Part shown: piece after piece, positions 9,145 through 19,997 of the stretch
How the letters are laid out: the number at the start of each line of letters is the position of its first letter
How positions within the stretch are numbered: position 1 is the first letter of the stretch
Assembly (NCBI RefSeq): GCF_002310375.3
Contig: NZ_CP023315.3
Coordinates: forward strand, 3,720,001-3,784,000
Length of the DNA stretch: 64,000 nucleotides
Source: Caulobacter vibrioides
Lineage (GTDB): Bacteria; Pseudomonadota; Alphaproteobacteria; Caulobacterales; Caulobacteraceae
Reading direction: 5' to 3'
Program-made: the position numbers and the translations under genes
Notes under the pieces: generated by a model
The model's database searches: none
What the model saw: only the letters and a program-made list of their open reading frames with translations
Told to the model about the DNA's origin: nothing

Positions 9145-10947
9145 CTACATCCGCTCCGGCGCTTCGATCCCCAGCAGCTCCAGCGTCAGCTCCAGCTGGC
9201 GCAGGGTCGTTTCGGCCAGGGTCAGGCGCGAGGCGCGCAGCGTTTCGGTGTCGGCGCTCACGATCGGGCAGGCCGCGTAGAACTTCGAGAACGACTGAGC
9301 CAGCTTGTAGGCGTGCTCGGCCACGAAGTTCGGCGCCTTCTTGTCGTAGGCCTCCTGCAAAGCCCCCTCGAAGGCGTCCAGCAGCATGGCCAGGTCGCGC
9401 TCGGCCGGTTCATGGATCTCGATGCGACCGGCCACAGCGCCGCTCTCGGCGGCGCGGCGCAGCACGCTCTTGATGCGCACCGACTGGTACAGCAGGTACG
9501 GACCGGTCTTGCCCTCGAAGCTGGTGAAGCGGTCGAGGTCGAAGACATACGAGGTGCCGCGGAAGTTCTGCAGATCGGCGAACTTCAGGGCCGCGACACC
9601 GACCTTGTGGGCCGTGTCCTCGAACTGCTCTTCGGAAAGCTCGGCGCCCAGGCCCGCTTCGCGCAGGCGCTCACGCGCCTTCTCGCGGGCCATCTCGATC
9701 AGATCGTGCAGCTTCAGGACGCCGCCGGCGCGGGTCTTGAACGGCTTGCCGTCGGCGCCGTTCATGGTGCCAAAACCGATATGCTCCAGCGAGCCCTCGT
9801 CGGCGTAGCCGGCCAGATAGGCGGCGCGGAACACCGTCTCGAAGTGGTCGGCCTGACGCTGGTCCACGCAGTAGAGGATCAGGTGCGGGTCGAACGACTT
9901 GCGACGATCCAGGATCGTGGCCAGATCGGTCGTGCCGTACATGGCCGAGCCTTCCGACGACACCACCAGCAGCGGCGGCACGTCGCGCTTGTCGCCCTCG
10001 CGGGCCACGCGGACGATGCGCGCGCCCTGGTCCTGCACCAGCAGGCCCTTGGCCTCCAGCTGCATCACCATCGGCTCGATCAGGTCGTTGACGTCGCTCT
10101 CGCCCTTCCACAGGTCGAAGTCGACGCCCAGCGCATGGAACTCACGCTCCAGCGCGACCCGGCTGACATTGACGAAGTGACGCCACAGCAGACGATAGCC
10201 GAAGCGGCCGTTCTGCAGTTCGGCGGTCGCCTTGCGCGCGCGCTCCTTGAACGCCGGATCTTCCTTCTGGCGCACCGAGGCGGCCGGATAGATACGATCA
10301 AGGTCGGCCAGGGTGATGCGCTTTTCGAACTCGGCCATCACCTTGGCCTCGTCGGCCGACGAGAAGCCGCGCGGGGCCTCCGGCAGCTTTTCCATCAAGG
10401 CGTTGATGAACGGGTCCTCGTCCATGATGGCGCTGATCAGGAGGCCCATCTGGAAGCCCCAGTCGCCGAAGTGGGCGTCGCCCACCACGTCATCGCCGCG
10501 GAAGCGATACAGGCGCTTGATCGACTCGCCGATGATCGAGGCGCGCAGGTGCCCCACGTGCATCGGCTTGGCGACATTCGGACCGGCATAGTCGATCAGC
10601 ACGCGACGCGGCGTCTCAAGCAGCTGGGCGCCGGTGCGGTCATCAGACGCGATTTCGCGGGCGCGGGCCGAGAGGGCCTCATCGCTGACGCGCATGTTGA
10701 TAAAGCCGACGCCGGCGATCTCCACCGAAGCCAGGCGCGGATCGCCCTTCAGGATCTCGACGACCTGCACCGCGATCTCGCGCGGATTACGCTTGGCGCT
10801 CTTGGCGGCCGCAAGGGCGCCGTTGCACTGGAAATCGGCCAGGTCTGGTCGGTCGGAAGCCGTGACGCGTCCGAACTCGGGAGGCAGTCCGGCGGCCTGG
10901 AAAGCGGCCGCGGCCGCCTCGCTCAAGGACCGCTTCAAATCGTTCAT
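9145..10947 (-). CDS. argS: Arginine--tRNA ligase
   Basis: A 600-residue class I aminoacyl-tRNA synthetase. The HIGH motif appears as HVGH in [17 protein letters not shown], and the C-terminal DALR-type anticodon-binding domain ends [20 protein letters not shown]. It charges tRNA-Arg with arginine. The ATG overlaps the stop of the upstream exported protein gene (ATGA), so the two form an operon, as the tight overlap indicates. All core regions look intact. Confidence 0.96.
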   Translation of the reverse strand: MNDLKRSLSEAAAAAFQAAGLPPEFGRVTASDRPDLADFQCNGALAAAKSAKRNPREIAVQVVEILKGDPRLASVEIAGVGFINMRVSDEALSARAREIASDDRTGAQLLETPRRVLIDYAGPNVAKPMHVGHLRASIIGESIKRLYRFRGDDVVGDAHFGDWGFQMGLLISAIMDEDPFINALMEKLPEAPRGFSSADEAKVMAEFEKRITLADLDRIYPAASVRQKEDPAFKERARKATAELQNGRFGYRLLWRHFVNVSRVALEREFHALGVDFDLWKGESDVNDLIEPMVMQLEAKGLLVQDQGARIVRVAREGDKRDVPPLLVVSSEGSAMYGTTDLATILDRRKSFDPHLILYCVDQRQADHFETVFRAAYLAGYADEGSLEHIGFGTMNGADGKPFKTRAGGVLKLHDLIEMAREKARERLREAGLGAELSEEQFEDTAHKVGVAALKFADLQNFRGTSYVFDLDRFTSFEGKTGPYLLYQSVRIKSVLRRAAESGAVAGRIEIHEPAERDLAMLLDAFEGALQEAYDKKAPNFVAEHAYKLAQSFSKFYAACPIVSADTETLRASRLTLAETTLRQLELTLELLGIEAPERM

Positions 10948-11666
10948 TGCTTGGTGGTCGTCCCTGGTTGGGTTTGGCCTTGTTGGGCCTGGCCTTGCTG
11001 GGCGGGCGCCGTCTGTCCGGCGTTGACCCGGAAACGCTTGCCGTCGCGGTTGAAGGCGGCCATCGCCGGCGTCACGTCGAAGCCCAGCAGGACCTCGAAG
11101 TTCCCGCCACTGACCTTTTCGTCAGCGCGGGGGATGGTGATCTGTTCGATCGTTTCGCGCGCATAGACGCGGTCCTCGCCGGCGGCGAAGCTGACGGGAA
11201 GGTCGAAATATTCCTTGGCGATTACGGCCTGGTTCCGCTCGGTCACCGCCACCCAGTAGCGATAGACGTACTTATCGCCGGCCGCCTGCGGACCACGGCC
11301 CAGCTGGAACAGCGCCTCGATACGGATCTTAATCGGCTCATCGCCCTTATAGGCGCAGCCCGAGGTCAGGCTCTGGATCTCACCGGTGAAACCGGCCTGG
11401 GCGGCCGACTCCTTGCCGTCCTTGAATTCGACAAAGCGGCCGGCGTCGTAGAGCACCTTCACATACGGGCAAGGACCGGCGTTGCGCAACTGCGCCAGCG
11501 GCGCCTTGGGCTGGTTCCACTCTTCGTCGCGCTTGCGCTTCTTGGCCGCGTCGTCCTCGCCACCGCCCTGGTCGCCGCGCGATTGGGCGTGGACGGCCGT
11601 CGCCGTGGTCGCGGCGATCGAGACAGCCATCAGGGCGCTGAGGGCGAGCGTGAAAGTGCGGCGCAT
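10944..11666 (-). CDS. Exported protein of unknown function upstream of argS
   Basis: A 240-residue protein when started at 11666 ([20 protein letters not shown]), which gives a clean Sec signal peptide ending near AVHAQ. A Gly/Asp/Lys-rich linker follows, then a beta-rich domain beginning [20 protein letters not shown]. The tail of about 20 residues is rich in Gln, Gly, Thr and Ala. Two cysteines may form a disulphide (CPYVK and SGCAYKG). I do not recognise a named family. Its stop overlaps argS by 4 bp. Confidence 0.82.
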   Translation of the reverse strand: MRRTFTLALSALMAVSIAATTATAVHAQSRGDQGGGEDDAAKKRKRDEEWNQPKAPLAQLRNAGPCPYVKVLYDAGRFVEFKDGKESAAQAGFTGEIQSLTSGCAYKGDEPIKIRIEALFQLGRGPQAAGDKYVYRYWVAVTERNQAVIAKEYFDLPVSFAAGEDRVYARETIEQITIPRADEKVSGGNFEVLLGFDVTPAMAAFNRDGKRFRVNAGQTAPAQQGQAQQGQTQPGTTTKQ

Positions 11667-11807
11667 GAAACGTCGGTTCCGGACACAAGAGCCAAGCGGG
11701 GCCACAGCGCCCCGCCAGCGTCATGCAGCCTGATAAAGGCATATGCGTGACGTCGCAACGACGCAGACTCCTGGCGAACGGACCTTCGAGACGCTAGTTT
11801 CCACGCC

Positions 11808-12767
11808 ATGAACGCTCAGACCCCGATCCGACGCCCGATCTCCCTCGTGCTGGCCAGTCCGCGCGGCTTCTGCGCCGGCGTCGACCGGGCCATCCAGATC
11901 GTCGAGCGCGCCGTCGAGAAGTTCGGCGCGCCGGTCTATGTGCGCCACGAGATCGTCCACAACCGCCACGTGGTCGACCGTCTGAAGGCGCTCGGCGCGG
12001 TGTTCATCGAGGAGCTCGAGGAAGCGCCCGACGATCGCCCCGTGGTCTTCTCGGCCCACGGCGTGCCCAAGTCGGTGCCGGCCGAGGCCAAGGCCCGCCA
12101 GATGATCTATCTGGACGCCACCTGCCCGCTGGTCTCCAAGGTCCACGTCGAGGCCCAGAAGCACTATGACGCCGGCCGCGAGATCGTGCTGATCGGCCAT
12201 GCCGGCCACCCCGAGGTGATCGGCACCATGGGCCAGCTGCCCGAAGGCGCGGTCACCCTGATCGAGGACATCAACGACGCGGCGACCTGGACACCCAAGG
12301 ACGCCGGCAATGTGGCCTTCCTGACCCAGACCACCCTGTCGGTCGACGACACCGCCGACATGGTGGCCTTGCTGCGCGAGCGCTTCCCCGGCATCGCCGC
12401 GCCGCACAAGGAAGACATTTGCTACGCCACCACCAACCGCCAGGACGCGGTCAAGCATCTGGCCGAGCAGTCCGAACTGATCCTGGTGGTCGGCTCGAAG
12501 AACTCGTCCAACTCGGTGCGCCTGAAAGAGGTCGGTCTGAAGGCCGGGGCCCGCGACGCCCACCTGATCGACGACGCCTCGGGGATCGACTGGGCCTGGT
12601 TCGACGGGATCTCGCGCGTGGGCCTCACCGCCGGGGCCTCGGCGCCGGAGGACCTGGTGCAAGGCGTCATCGACGCGATCTCGGCGCGGTTCGACACCAC
12701 GGTGGAGGAACTGGTCGAGGCGCGCGAGACGATTACGTTCAAGCTGCCGCGGTTGCTGACGGCTTAG
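11808..12767 (+). CDS. ispH: 4-hydroxy-3-methylbut-2-enyl diphosphate reductase
   Basis: A 319-residue iron-sulfur enzyme for the last step of the MEP isoprenoid pathway, making IPP and DMAPP from HMBPP. The three cluster cysteines are visible: Cys22 in [12 protein letters not shown], one in [11 protein letters not shown] and one in [11 protein letters not shown]. Histidines in VRHEIVHN and GHAGHPEV, and the motif [10 protein letters not shown], are also typical. It is transcribed away from the argS pair. Confidence 0.97.
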   Translation: MNAQTPIRRPISLVLASPRGFCAGVDRAIQIVERAVEKFGAPVYVRHEIVHNRHVVDRLKALGAVFIEELEEAPDDRPVVFSAHGVPKSVPAEAKARQMIYLDATCPLVSKVHVEAQKHYDAGREIVLIGHAGHPEVIGTMGQLPEGAVTLIEDINDAATWTPKDAGNVAFLTQTTLSVDDTADMVALLRERFPGIAAPHKEDICYATTNRQDAVKHLAEQSELILVVGSKNSSNSVRLKEVGLKAGARDAHLIDDASGIDWAWFDGISRVGLTAGASAPEDLVQGVIDAISARFDTTVEELVEARETITFKLPRLLTA

Positions 12768-12870
12768 GGAGCGGGCGCTGTCGTCACGTCATCGGTCATC
12801 CTGCGCGGGACGACGGGGTTTGGCGTGGGACCTGAACCTTCGAATGTCCGCCTAGGATGGTGAGGGGCCA

Positions 12871-12982
12871 AATCCTCCCCCTAGCGGGGGAGGTGTCGGC
12901 GAAGCCGACGGAGGGGGAGTTGGGCAAGCTCAGAGTGTCTTCCCCCTCCGGCCTTCGGCCTCCTCCCCCCTGGGGGGAGGAT
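12871..12982. repeat. Intergenic GC-rich inverted repeat, family B copy 1
   Basis: The element runs from ATCCTCCCCCTAGCGGGGGA to CCTGGGGGGAGGAT. It contains the ACGGAGGGGGAGTT and TTCCCCCTCCGG inner arms. Ends and inner arms are inverted copies, so it can fold as a branched hairpin. Related copies are at 41061-41177, 44780-44949, 56525-56667 and 63365-63502. With the next repeat it fills most of the 415-base gap between ispH and thrB. I see no gene in that gap. Confidence 0.8.
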
Positions 12983-13034
12983 CTGCGTCTTCGGCCCCGG
13001 CGTGCGCCAGTAAGGTCGCGGCTCTTTCTCTGTG

Positions 13035-13136
13035 CGTCCTTCGAGGCTCGCCTTCGGCTCACACCTCAGGATGAGGAAATCCGTTGCTGAACACCTCATC
13101 CTGAGGTGCGCGCGCCTGAGCGCGCCTCGAAGGACG
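13035..13136. repeat. Intergenic inverted repeat, family C
   Basis: The outer arms are CGTCCTTCGAGGC and GCCTCGAAGGACG. The inner arms are CACCTCAGGATGAGG and CCTCATCCTGAGGTG, around a short centre. It is a different repeat family from the neighbouring one at 12871-12982. It is non-coding and lies before thrB, and could form a strong cruciform or RNA hairpin. Confidence 0.8.
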
Positions 13137-13182
13137 CAGGGAGCCCCTTGACCGCCAGCGCCCGCTCACGCATCCCGGCGGC

Positions 13183-14133
13183 ATGGCCGTCTATACCGAC
13201 ATCACCGACCAGGAACTCGAAGCCTTCCTCGGAGGCTATGACCTCGGCGCGCCGCTGGCGTTCAAGGGCATCGCCGAGGGCGTGGAGAACTCCAACTTCC
13301 TGCTGGAGACGGAGAAGGGGCGCTACATCCTCACCGTCTACGAGCGGCGGGTGAAGGCGGACGACCTGCCGTATTTCCTGAACATGCTGACCTGGCTGGC
13401 CGACAGGGGCTATCCCAGCGCCCGGCCGATCCCGACCCGTAGCGGCGCGACGCTGTCGAGCCTGCGTGGCAAGCCCGCCGCCATCGTCGAGTTCCTGCCC
13501 GGCCTGTCGGTGCGCAAGCCCACCGCCGCCCACTGCCGCGAAGCCGGCGAGGGCCTGGCCTGGCTGCATCTGGCCGGCGAAGGCTATCCCGGCCGGCGCG
13601 CCAACGATCTTGGCCAAGCCGCCTGGTCGCCGCTGTTTTCCAAGCACCGCAAGGCCGCCGAGGACCTGAAGCCGGGCCTCTCAGCGACGATCGACAACGA
13701 CCTGGCGCAGCTGGCCCTGATGTGGCCGCGCAATCTGCCGTCCGGCGTCATCCACGCCGACTATTTCCCCGACAACGTCTTCTTCCAGTCAAACGGCAAG
13801 TTCGCTGCGGCGATCGACTTCTATTTCGCCTGCGACGACGCCTACGCCTACGACGTGGCCGTGACCCTGAACGCCTGGTGCTTCGAGGCCGACGGCAGCT
13901 TCAACATCACCGCCGCCAAGGCGTTGCTGAACGGCTATGAGCGTCGCCGGCCCTTGAGCCCGATCGAGAAGGAAGCCCTGCCGATCCTGGCGCGCGGCGC
14001 GGCGATGCGGTTCTTCCTGACCCGCCTGGCCGACTGGGGCTCGACCCCGGCCGGCGCGCTGGTCAGGCCCAAGGACCCGCTGGAATACGAGCGGAAGCTG
14101 GCCGTCCACCGGGAAGGCCTCGTGCTGTTCTGA
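13183..14133 (+). CDS. thrB: Homoserine kinase
   Basis: A 316-residue protein of the phosphotransferase (APH/choline kinase-like) fold that phosphorylates homoserine in threonine synthesis. It starts [20 protein letters not shown]. The catalytic loop reads [13 protein letters not shown], and [16 protein letters not shown] supplies the metal-binding Asp. This is the alphaproteobacterial ThrB type, not the GHMP type. The stop shares a base with the rnhA ATG (TGATG), so the two are co-transcribed. thrC lies about 31 kb away at 44954-46351. Confidence 0.93.
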
Positions 14134-14582
14134 TGACGCCGAAAGTCACGATCTACACCGACGGCGCCTGCAAGGGTAATCCGGGCCCCGGCGGCTGGGG
14201 CGCGATCCTGTTCTATGGCGACAAGAAAAAGGAAATCTGCGGCGGCGAGCCGGGGACGACCAACAACCGCATGGAGCTGATGGCCGCCATCCAGGCGCTG
14301 GAGCTCCTGAACCGTCCCTGCGTGGTCGAGCTGCACACCGACAGCCAGTACGTGATGAAGGGCATCCAGGAGTGGATCCGCGGCTGGAAGGCGCGCGGCT
14401 GGAAGACGGCCGACAAGAGCCCCGTGAAGAACGACGACCTGTGGAAGCGGCTCGATGCGGCCCGCGCCCGGCACGACGTCGACTGGCGCTGGGTCAAGGG
14501 CCACGCCGGCCACCCCCTGAACGAACGCGCCGACGCCCTGGCCAATGAGGGCCTGCGCCAGGCCAATCCGCGGGTGATCTAG
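14133..14582 (+). CDS. rnhA: Ribonuclease HI
   Basis: A 149-residue endonuclease that cuts RNA in RNA-DNA hybrids. The catalytic acids are visible: Asp10 in [19 protein letters not shown], Glu in [10 protein letters not shown], Asp in [12 protein letters not shown] and the C-terminal Asp in [10 protein letters not shown], with His in [14 protein letters not shown]. It is translationally coupled to thrB. It ends in a 4-bp CTAG overlap with the convergent HxlR gene. Confidence 0.96.
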
Positions 14583-15046
14583 AAGCCCGCTGTACGCGCC
14601 TCGGCTGCGGGCTCCGACGCATAGGTCGCCAGCACATCCGGATCCCAGTTCGGCAGGATGCGGCCAAGATTGATCTCGATCCAGTCGGCGAGGCCCCGCA
14701 CCCGCTCGGCGACCTCGAGGCCCAGAGGCGTCAGGCTGTACTCGACATGCGGCGGCACAACTTCGAAGGCCTGACGGCGCACGAAGCCGTCGCTCTCCAG
14801 GTGTTTGAGCGTCTGGGCCAGCATCCGCTCGCTGACGCCGCCGATCTGGCGCTTCAGTTGGCTGAACCGCAGCGTGCGCTTCTCGAGCGCCATCAGCACC
14901 AGCACGCCCCAGCGGCTGGTGACGTGGTTCAGCACCTCCCGCGAGGGGCAGGCGGCCGCCATCAGGTTCCCCTGCATGCCGCCGGTAGTGATGACTTCGG
15001 AGAGCGGCCGGCGCGGGGCCGTTTCAGAAGGGTTGGGCTTTTCCAT
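14579..15046 (-). CDS. HxlR-family transcriptional regulator
   Basis: A 155-residue winged-helix regulator. Typical segments are [20 protein letters not shown], then [20 protein letters not shown] and [20 protein letters not shown]. The start at 15046 has GAAGG seven bases upstream; an ATG at 15058 has no ribosome-binding site. A Cys near residue 33 ([13 protein letters not shown]) sits where HxlR redox sensors such as YodB often carry one. It is divergent from the NmrA-type reductase, its likely target. Confidence 0.9.
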
Positions 15047-15083
15047 ACTTACCTTCATGTACGTACTTATGAAAAGTAAGCAA
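15047..15083. promoter_or_regulatory. Inverted-repeat region between HxlR and the reductase gene
   Basis: The divergent gap contains the palindrome GTACGTAC flanked by TTCAT on one side and ATGAA on the other, and outside these CTTAC and GTAAG. HxlR-type regulators commonly bind GTAC-containing dyads. The site overlaps the leader of the regulator gene and could control both directions. This is inferred from position and symmetry. Confidence 0.45.
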
Positions 15084-15124
15084 GGGTCCTAGATGACGAT
15101 CATCCGCTAAACAGGAGCAGGAAC

Positions 15125-15979
15125 ATGACGATCATCGCCGTCACGGGCGCCACCGGCCAACTGGGCCGCCTGGTCATCGAACAACTGAAGACCCGCGCGC
15201 CGGCCGAGACCCTCGTCGCCCTGGTCCGCGATCCGGCCAAGGCGGCCGACCTGGGCGTCCAGGCTCGCGCCGCCGACTACGACAAGCCAGAGACGCTGAC
15301 GGCGGCGCTGGCGGGCGTCGATGTGCTGCTGCTGATCTCCAGCGACGCGGTCGGCCAGCGCATTCCCCAGCACCGCAACGTGATCGAAGCCGCCAAGGCC
15401 GCCGGCGTGAAGCGGATCGCCTACACCAGCATCCTGCACGCCGAGACGACCCCGATCGGCCTGGGCGTCGAGCACCGCGCCACCGAGGCGATGATCCGCG
15501 ACTCCGGCCTCGCCTACACCCTGCTGCGCAACAGCTGGTACCTTGAGAACTACGCGGGCGCGATCACCGGCGCGCTTCAGGCCGGCGCCTTCGTCGGCAG
15601 CGCGGGCGAAGGCCGCGTCTCGGCCGCCACGCGGGCCGACTACGCCGACGCCGCGGCCGTGGTGCTGAGCAGCGAAGGCCACGCGGGCAAGACCTACGAG
15701 CTGGCTGGCGACGAGGCCTTCACCATGGCCGATCTCGCCGCCGAGGCCTCGCGCCAGACCGGCCGCGACCTGCCCTATAACAACCTGCCCGAAGCCGCCT
15801 ACGCCGAGGTCCTGAAGAGCATCGGCCTGCCGCCGCCGGTGGCCGCCATGCTCGCCCAATCGGACATCGGCGCGGCCCAGGGCGGGCTGTTCAACGACGG
15901 TCGGCAGCTCTCGCGCCTGATCGGTCGTCCGACCACGCCCTGGGCGGCGTTCGTCGCGGGCGTCCTGGAGTCGCTCTAA
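15125..15979 (+). CDS. NmrA-like NAD(P)-binding reductase (QorB-type)
   Basis: A 284-residue atypical short-chain dehydrogenase. The dinucleotide motif TGATGQLGRL is at residues 8-17. Segments VKRIAYTSILHAETTPIGLG and YTLLRNSWYLENYAGAI resemble the quinone oxidoreductase 2 (QorB) and NmrA families. It probably reduces quinones or senses NADP, acting in the cytosol. GGAGCAGGAAC precedes the ATG. The neighbouring divergent HxlR regulator with a conserved-position Cys suggests induction by electrophiles or quinones. Confidence 0.88.
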   Translation: MTIIAVTGATGQLGRLVIEQLKTRAPAETLVALVRDPAKAADLGVQARAADYDKPETLTAALAGVDVLLLISSDAVGQRIPQHRNVIEAAKAAGVKRIAYTSILHAETTPIGLGVEHRATEAMIRDSGLAYTLLRNSWYLENYAGAITGALQAGAFVGSAGEGRVSAATRADYADAAAVVLSSEGHAGKTYELAGDEAFTMADLAAEASRQTGRDLPYNNLPEAAYAEVLKSIGLPPPVAAMLAQSDIGAAQGGLFNDGRQLSRLIGRPTTPWAAFVAGVLESL

Positions 15980-16067
15980 CCCCACCTCGCCGCGACCGCT
16001 CGCGAAGTCTGTGGGCGGTCGCGGTTTTCCGCTCGCCAGGGCGCGGCGGGTCTGCGACTCAGCCGGG

Positions 16068-16556
16068 ATGAAAATCGTCGGCTACTATCGCGTCCCGCCT
16101 GCGCCGGGGGTGTTCTTCAGCCCCGCCCAGGAAGAGCGACTGCTGCTGCTGGGTTGCGAGCAGGTGTTCAGCGACCGCTGCCTGGCCTCGGGCGTGGTGC
16201 GTCCAGGGCTGGATCGCGCCCTTGAGGCGCTGGAGCCGGGCGGCGTGCTGGCCGCTCCCAGCCTGCACGCCCTGGGCGGTGATCTGGTGGCGGTGATGGA
16301 CGCCGTGCTGAAGCTGCGCGCCCGCGACCTGCATCTGGTGATCCAGCAGCCCCCGATCGACACGCGCGAGGACCCAGGCTTCTTCGAGGCCTGCCAGGCC
16401 CTGGCCGCCTTCAACGGCGAACGCGCCATGGTCCGCCGCGCCGAGACCGCCCTGGTCGCCAAGGGCGCTAAGGCGGGCGGGTTGAAGGGCCTGAAGGCGC
16501 CGCCCCCGGCCGAGGCCGAGGACGCGGAAGACGAGGACGAAGAAGATGAAGGCTAG
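16068..16556 (+). CDS. Resolvase-fold protein lacking catalytic residues
   Basis: A 162-residue protein resembling only the N-terminal domain of serine recombinases: VGYYRVPPAPGVFF, RPGLDRALEALEPGGVLAAP, LHALGGDLVAVMDAVLKLRA and an AAFNGERAMVRRAE helix. The nucleophilic Ser of the RVS motif is Pro, and the DRLGR motif is HALGG, so the active-site Asp and Args are gone. No DNA-binding HTH follows; the tail is acidic (AEDAEDEDEEDEG). It is therefore not a working recombinase. It may be a structural or regulatory remnant kept for another role. The start MKIVGYY is preferred to a longer form. Confidence 0.8.
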   Translation: MKIVGYYRVPPAPGVFFSPAQEERLLLLGCEQVFSDRCLASGVVRPGLDRALEALEPGGVLAAPSLHALGGDLVAVMDAVLKLRARDLHLVIQQPPIDTREDPGFFEACQALAAFNGERAMVRRAETALVAKGAKAGGLKGLKAPPPAEAEDAEDEDEEDEG

Positions 16557-16577
16557 GCCAACGCCTTTCCTTGTCGT

Positions 16578-16679
16578 GTCATCCCGGCCGTAGCGTAGCG
16601 AAGAGCCGGGACCCAGGGGCAACTGCATTGCGCTTGGCCCCTGGGTCCCGGATAGCCTCTGCGAGGCTTCCGGGATGAC
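16578..16679. repeat. Intergenic mirror repeat, family A copy 2
   Basis: Starts GTCATCCCGGCCGTAGCGTA and ends GAGGCTTCCGGGATGAC, with ACCCAGGGGC and GCCCCTGGGT as inner inverted arms. The right arm is the exact reverse complement of the left arm of copy 3 at 38168. It lies between the resolvase-fold gene and the ABC permease stop. Confidence 0.85.
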
Positions 16680-16716
16680 ACGGGTTTTATGACTTTTGAG
16701 CCGTGGGGCGAGGCCC

Positions 16717-17474
16717 CTAGACCTTCAGCCGATACCCCGTCTTGAAGATCCACCAGACCGCGCCCAGGCACACCGCCAGGAACACCGCCGTCATGGCCAG
16801 GCTGATCCCCACCCCCACATCCGACTGGCCATAGAAGGCCCAGCGGAAGCCGCTGATCAGATAGACCACCGGGTTGAACAGGGTGATCTTCTGCCAGATC
16901 TCCGGCAGCATCTTGATCGAATAGAAGCTGCCGCCCAGGAAGGTCAGCGGCGTGACGATCAAGAGCGGCACGATCTGCAGCTTCTGGAAGTCATCGGCCC
17001 ACACCCCGATGATGAAGCCGAACAGGCTGAAAGTGACCGAGGTCAGCACCAGGAACAGCAGCATCACGAACGGGTGGGCGATCTCGAACGGCACGAAGAT
17101 CCGGGCCGTGGCCAGGATCAGCAAGCCAAGGCAGATCGACTTGGTCGCCGCCGCGCCGACATAGCCGGCCACGGTCTCGTACCAGGCCACCGGCGCCGAC
17201 AAGAGCTCATAGATCGTGCCCGCCCACTTGGGCATGTAGATGCCGAACGAGGCGTTGGAGATGCTCTCGCTGAGCAGCGACAGCATGATCAGGCCCGGCA
17301 CGATGAAGGCGCCGTAGCTGATCCCGTCGATGGCCTGCATGCGCGAGCCGATCGCCGAGCCGAACACCACGAAATAGAGGCTGGTCGACAGCACCGGCGA
17401 GATGACGCTCTGGGCCAGGGTGCGGAACCACCGCGCCATCTCGAACTTGTAGATGGCCTTGATCGCATAGAGGT

Positions 17475-17478
<4 letters not shown>
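16717..17478 (-). CDS. ABC-2 type transporter permease
   Basis: A 253-residue inner-membrane protein with about six hydrophobic segments. It starts [20 protein letters not shown], a typical ABC-2 permease N-terminus (YadH/DrrB type), and has the conserved [20 protein letters not shown] segment. With the ATPase encoded just upstream it should form an exporter. The ATG overlaps the ATPase stop (ATGA). The cargo cannot be read from sequence; related systems export drugs, lipids or polysaccharides. Confidence 0.93.
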
Positions 17479-18401
<923 letters not shown>

Positions 18402-18521
18402 GCCGTCTCCCCTAAACACGGCGATGCAGCGCCGCGCGGCCCAAGCTTGGCCAGTCAGCGCTAGATGGTGACGCAGCGGCAAGATAACAGGGCCGCGCGC
18501 CGCGATCTGTCAGCCGCGACC

Positions 18522-18983
18522 TCAGGTCGGTATCTTGCGCACCTTGAGGGTCGCGCCGTCCACCCCGACGACCACGACTTCCTGGCTGATCGCCGGGATC
18601 GGCTCGTCAGTCTCGGCCGCCCAGTCCTTGCCGTCGATGAAGACGCGCCCGCGCCCCTGCTCGAAGGTCGACAGAACCTGGCCGCGCTGGCCGACCAGCC
18701 GCTGCATCGGATCGTTCAGATCCGGCCCCGTGGCCTCCAGCACCGGTCGAAGATAGCGCTTGGCCAAATAGGTCGAGGCGATCGCCAGCGCCGCGAACAG
18801 GCCAAGTTCGATCACGAAGCTCGTATGCAGCAGTTGGGCGATGGCGCCGACGACAAAGGCGCTGGCGGCCGGCCATAGCAGCCAGCCCGTGCCGGTGGCG
18901 ACCTCGACCGCCAGGAAGGCGGCCGCGACGGCCAGCCACAGCCAGAAGGGATGCAGGGCGTGGAAGCCGACGATCGCGTCCAT
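18522..18983 (-). CDS. NfeD-family membrane protein
   Basis: A 153-residue protein with two or three N-terminal transmembrane helices (residues of about 10-75, including PFWLWLAVAAAFLAVEVATG). A soluble OB-fold domain follows, with LVGQRGQVLSTFEQGRGRVF and ending VGVDGATLKVRKIPT. NfeD proteins partner with SPFH proteins, and here the SPFH gene lies only 4 bp upstream. Together they probably form a membrane microdomain or quality-control complex. Confidence 0.92.
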   Translation of the reverse strand: MDAIVGFHALHPFWLWLAVAAAFLAVEVATGTGWLLWPAASAFVVGAIAQLLHTSFVIELGLFAALAIASTYLAKRYLRPVLEATGPDLNDPMQRLVGQRGQVLSTFEQGRGRVFIDGKDWAAETDEPIPAISQEVVVVGVDGATLKVRKIPT

Positions 18984-18987
18984 TCCG

Positions 18988-19962
18988 TTACTCTCCGCGC
19001 TTGCCGCCGACGGGGGCGCTGGTCGCCCCCCGCGCGGGCGGGGTCGGACGCGACGCGTCGGCGCCGAGCGACTTGATCAGCTCGCCCACGCCCGCGACCG
19101 TACCGGTTAGGCCAGCGAAGTCGGCGGGGACGATGACGGTCTTCTGTTGCGGGCTGCGGGCCAGCTCGGCGAAGGCCTCGACATACTTCTGGGCCACGAA
19201 ATAGTTGATCGCGTTGACGTCGCCCTTGGCGATGGCCTCGGAGACGAAGGCCGTCGCCTTGGCCTCGGCCTCGGCTTCGCGCTCGCGGGCCTCGGCGTCG
19301 CGGAACGCCGCCTCGCGGCGGCCTTCCGCCTGCAGGATCGCCGACTGCTTCTGGCCCTCGGCGCGGGCGATCTGGGACTGCTTCTCGCCCTCGGCCTCGG
19401 TGATCACCGCACGCTTCTCGCGCTCGGCCTTCATCTGGCGAGCCATGGCGTTGGTGATGTCCGGCGGCGGGGTCAGGTCCTTGATCTCGATCCGCGCGAC
19501 CTTCACGCCCCACGGACCGGTCGCATGGTCGATCGTCGAGAGCAGGCGGGTGTTGATCGCGTCCCGTTGGCTGAGCACCTCGTCCAGCTCCATGGAGCCG
19601 ACCACGGTGCGCAGGTTGGTCTGAGCCAGTTGGGTGATGGCGTACATCAGGTTGTCGACCCGATAGGCGGCCGCCGCAGCGTCCATCACCTGGATAAACA
19701 CGATCGCGTCGACCTTCACCGAGACGTTGTCCTTGGTGATGACCTCCTGCTGGGGCACATCCAGGACCTGCTCCATCATGTTGACCTTGCGGCCCACCGT
19801 CTCGAAGAACGGGGTCAGGATCGAGATGCCCGGCTTGAGCGTGCGCGTGTAGCGGCCGAAGCGCTCGACCGTGAACTCGCGGCCCTGCGGCACGATCTTG
19901 ATCGCGCTGAACAGCAGCACGAAGGCGAAGGCCAGGAAAACCAGTACGACGATGCCGCCCAA
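18988..19962 (-). CDS. SPFH/Band 7 (stomatin-like, QmcA-type) protein
   Basis: A 324-residue protein with one N-terminal membrane segment (VLVFLAFAFVLLFSAIKIV), then the SPFH domain: VPQGREFTVERFGRYTRTLK and LDVPQQEVITKDNVSVKVDA. A long Ala/Glu/Arg-rich coiled coil lies at about residues 180-250. The initiation codon appears to be TTG at 19962, with GGGAG eight bases upstream. Such proteins oligomerise into rings at the inner membrane and work with NfeD proteins, as the gene pairing suggests. Confidence 0.93.
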   Translation of the reverse strand: MGGIVVLVFLAFAFVLLFSAIKIVPQGREFTVERFGRYTRTLKPGISILTPFFETVGRKVNMMEQVLDVPQQEVITKDNVSVKVDAIVFIQVMDAAAAAYRVDNLMYAITQLAQTNLRTVVGSMELDEVLSQRDAINTRLLSTIDHATGPWGVKVARIEIKDLTPPPDITNAMARQMKAEREKRAVITEAEGEKQSQIARAEGQKQSAILQAEGRREAAFRDAEAREREAEAEAKATAFVSEAIAKGDVNAINYFVAQKYVEAFAELARSPQQKTVIVPADFAGLTGTVAGVGELIKSLGADASRPTPPARGATSAPVGGKRGE

Positions 19963-19997
19963 GACGGTCGCTCCCCCAACTTGAAGTTGGATGGAGG

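Noticed and set aside
12871-13136. CRISPR array between ispH and thrB
   Set aside because: Repeats are inverted, not direct and regularly spaced, and no cas genes are present.
16068-16556. Active site-specific recombinase of a mobile element
   Set aside because: Catalytic Ser and Arg residues are missing, and no DNA-binding domain or element ends are present.
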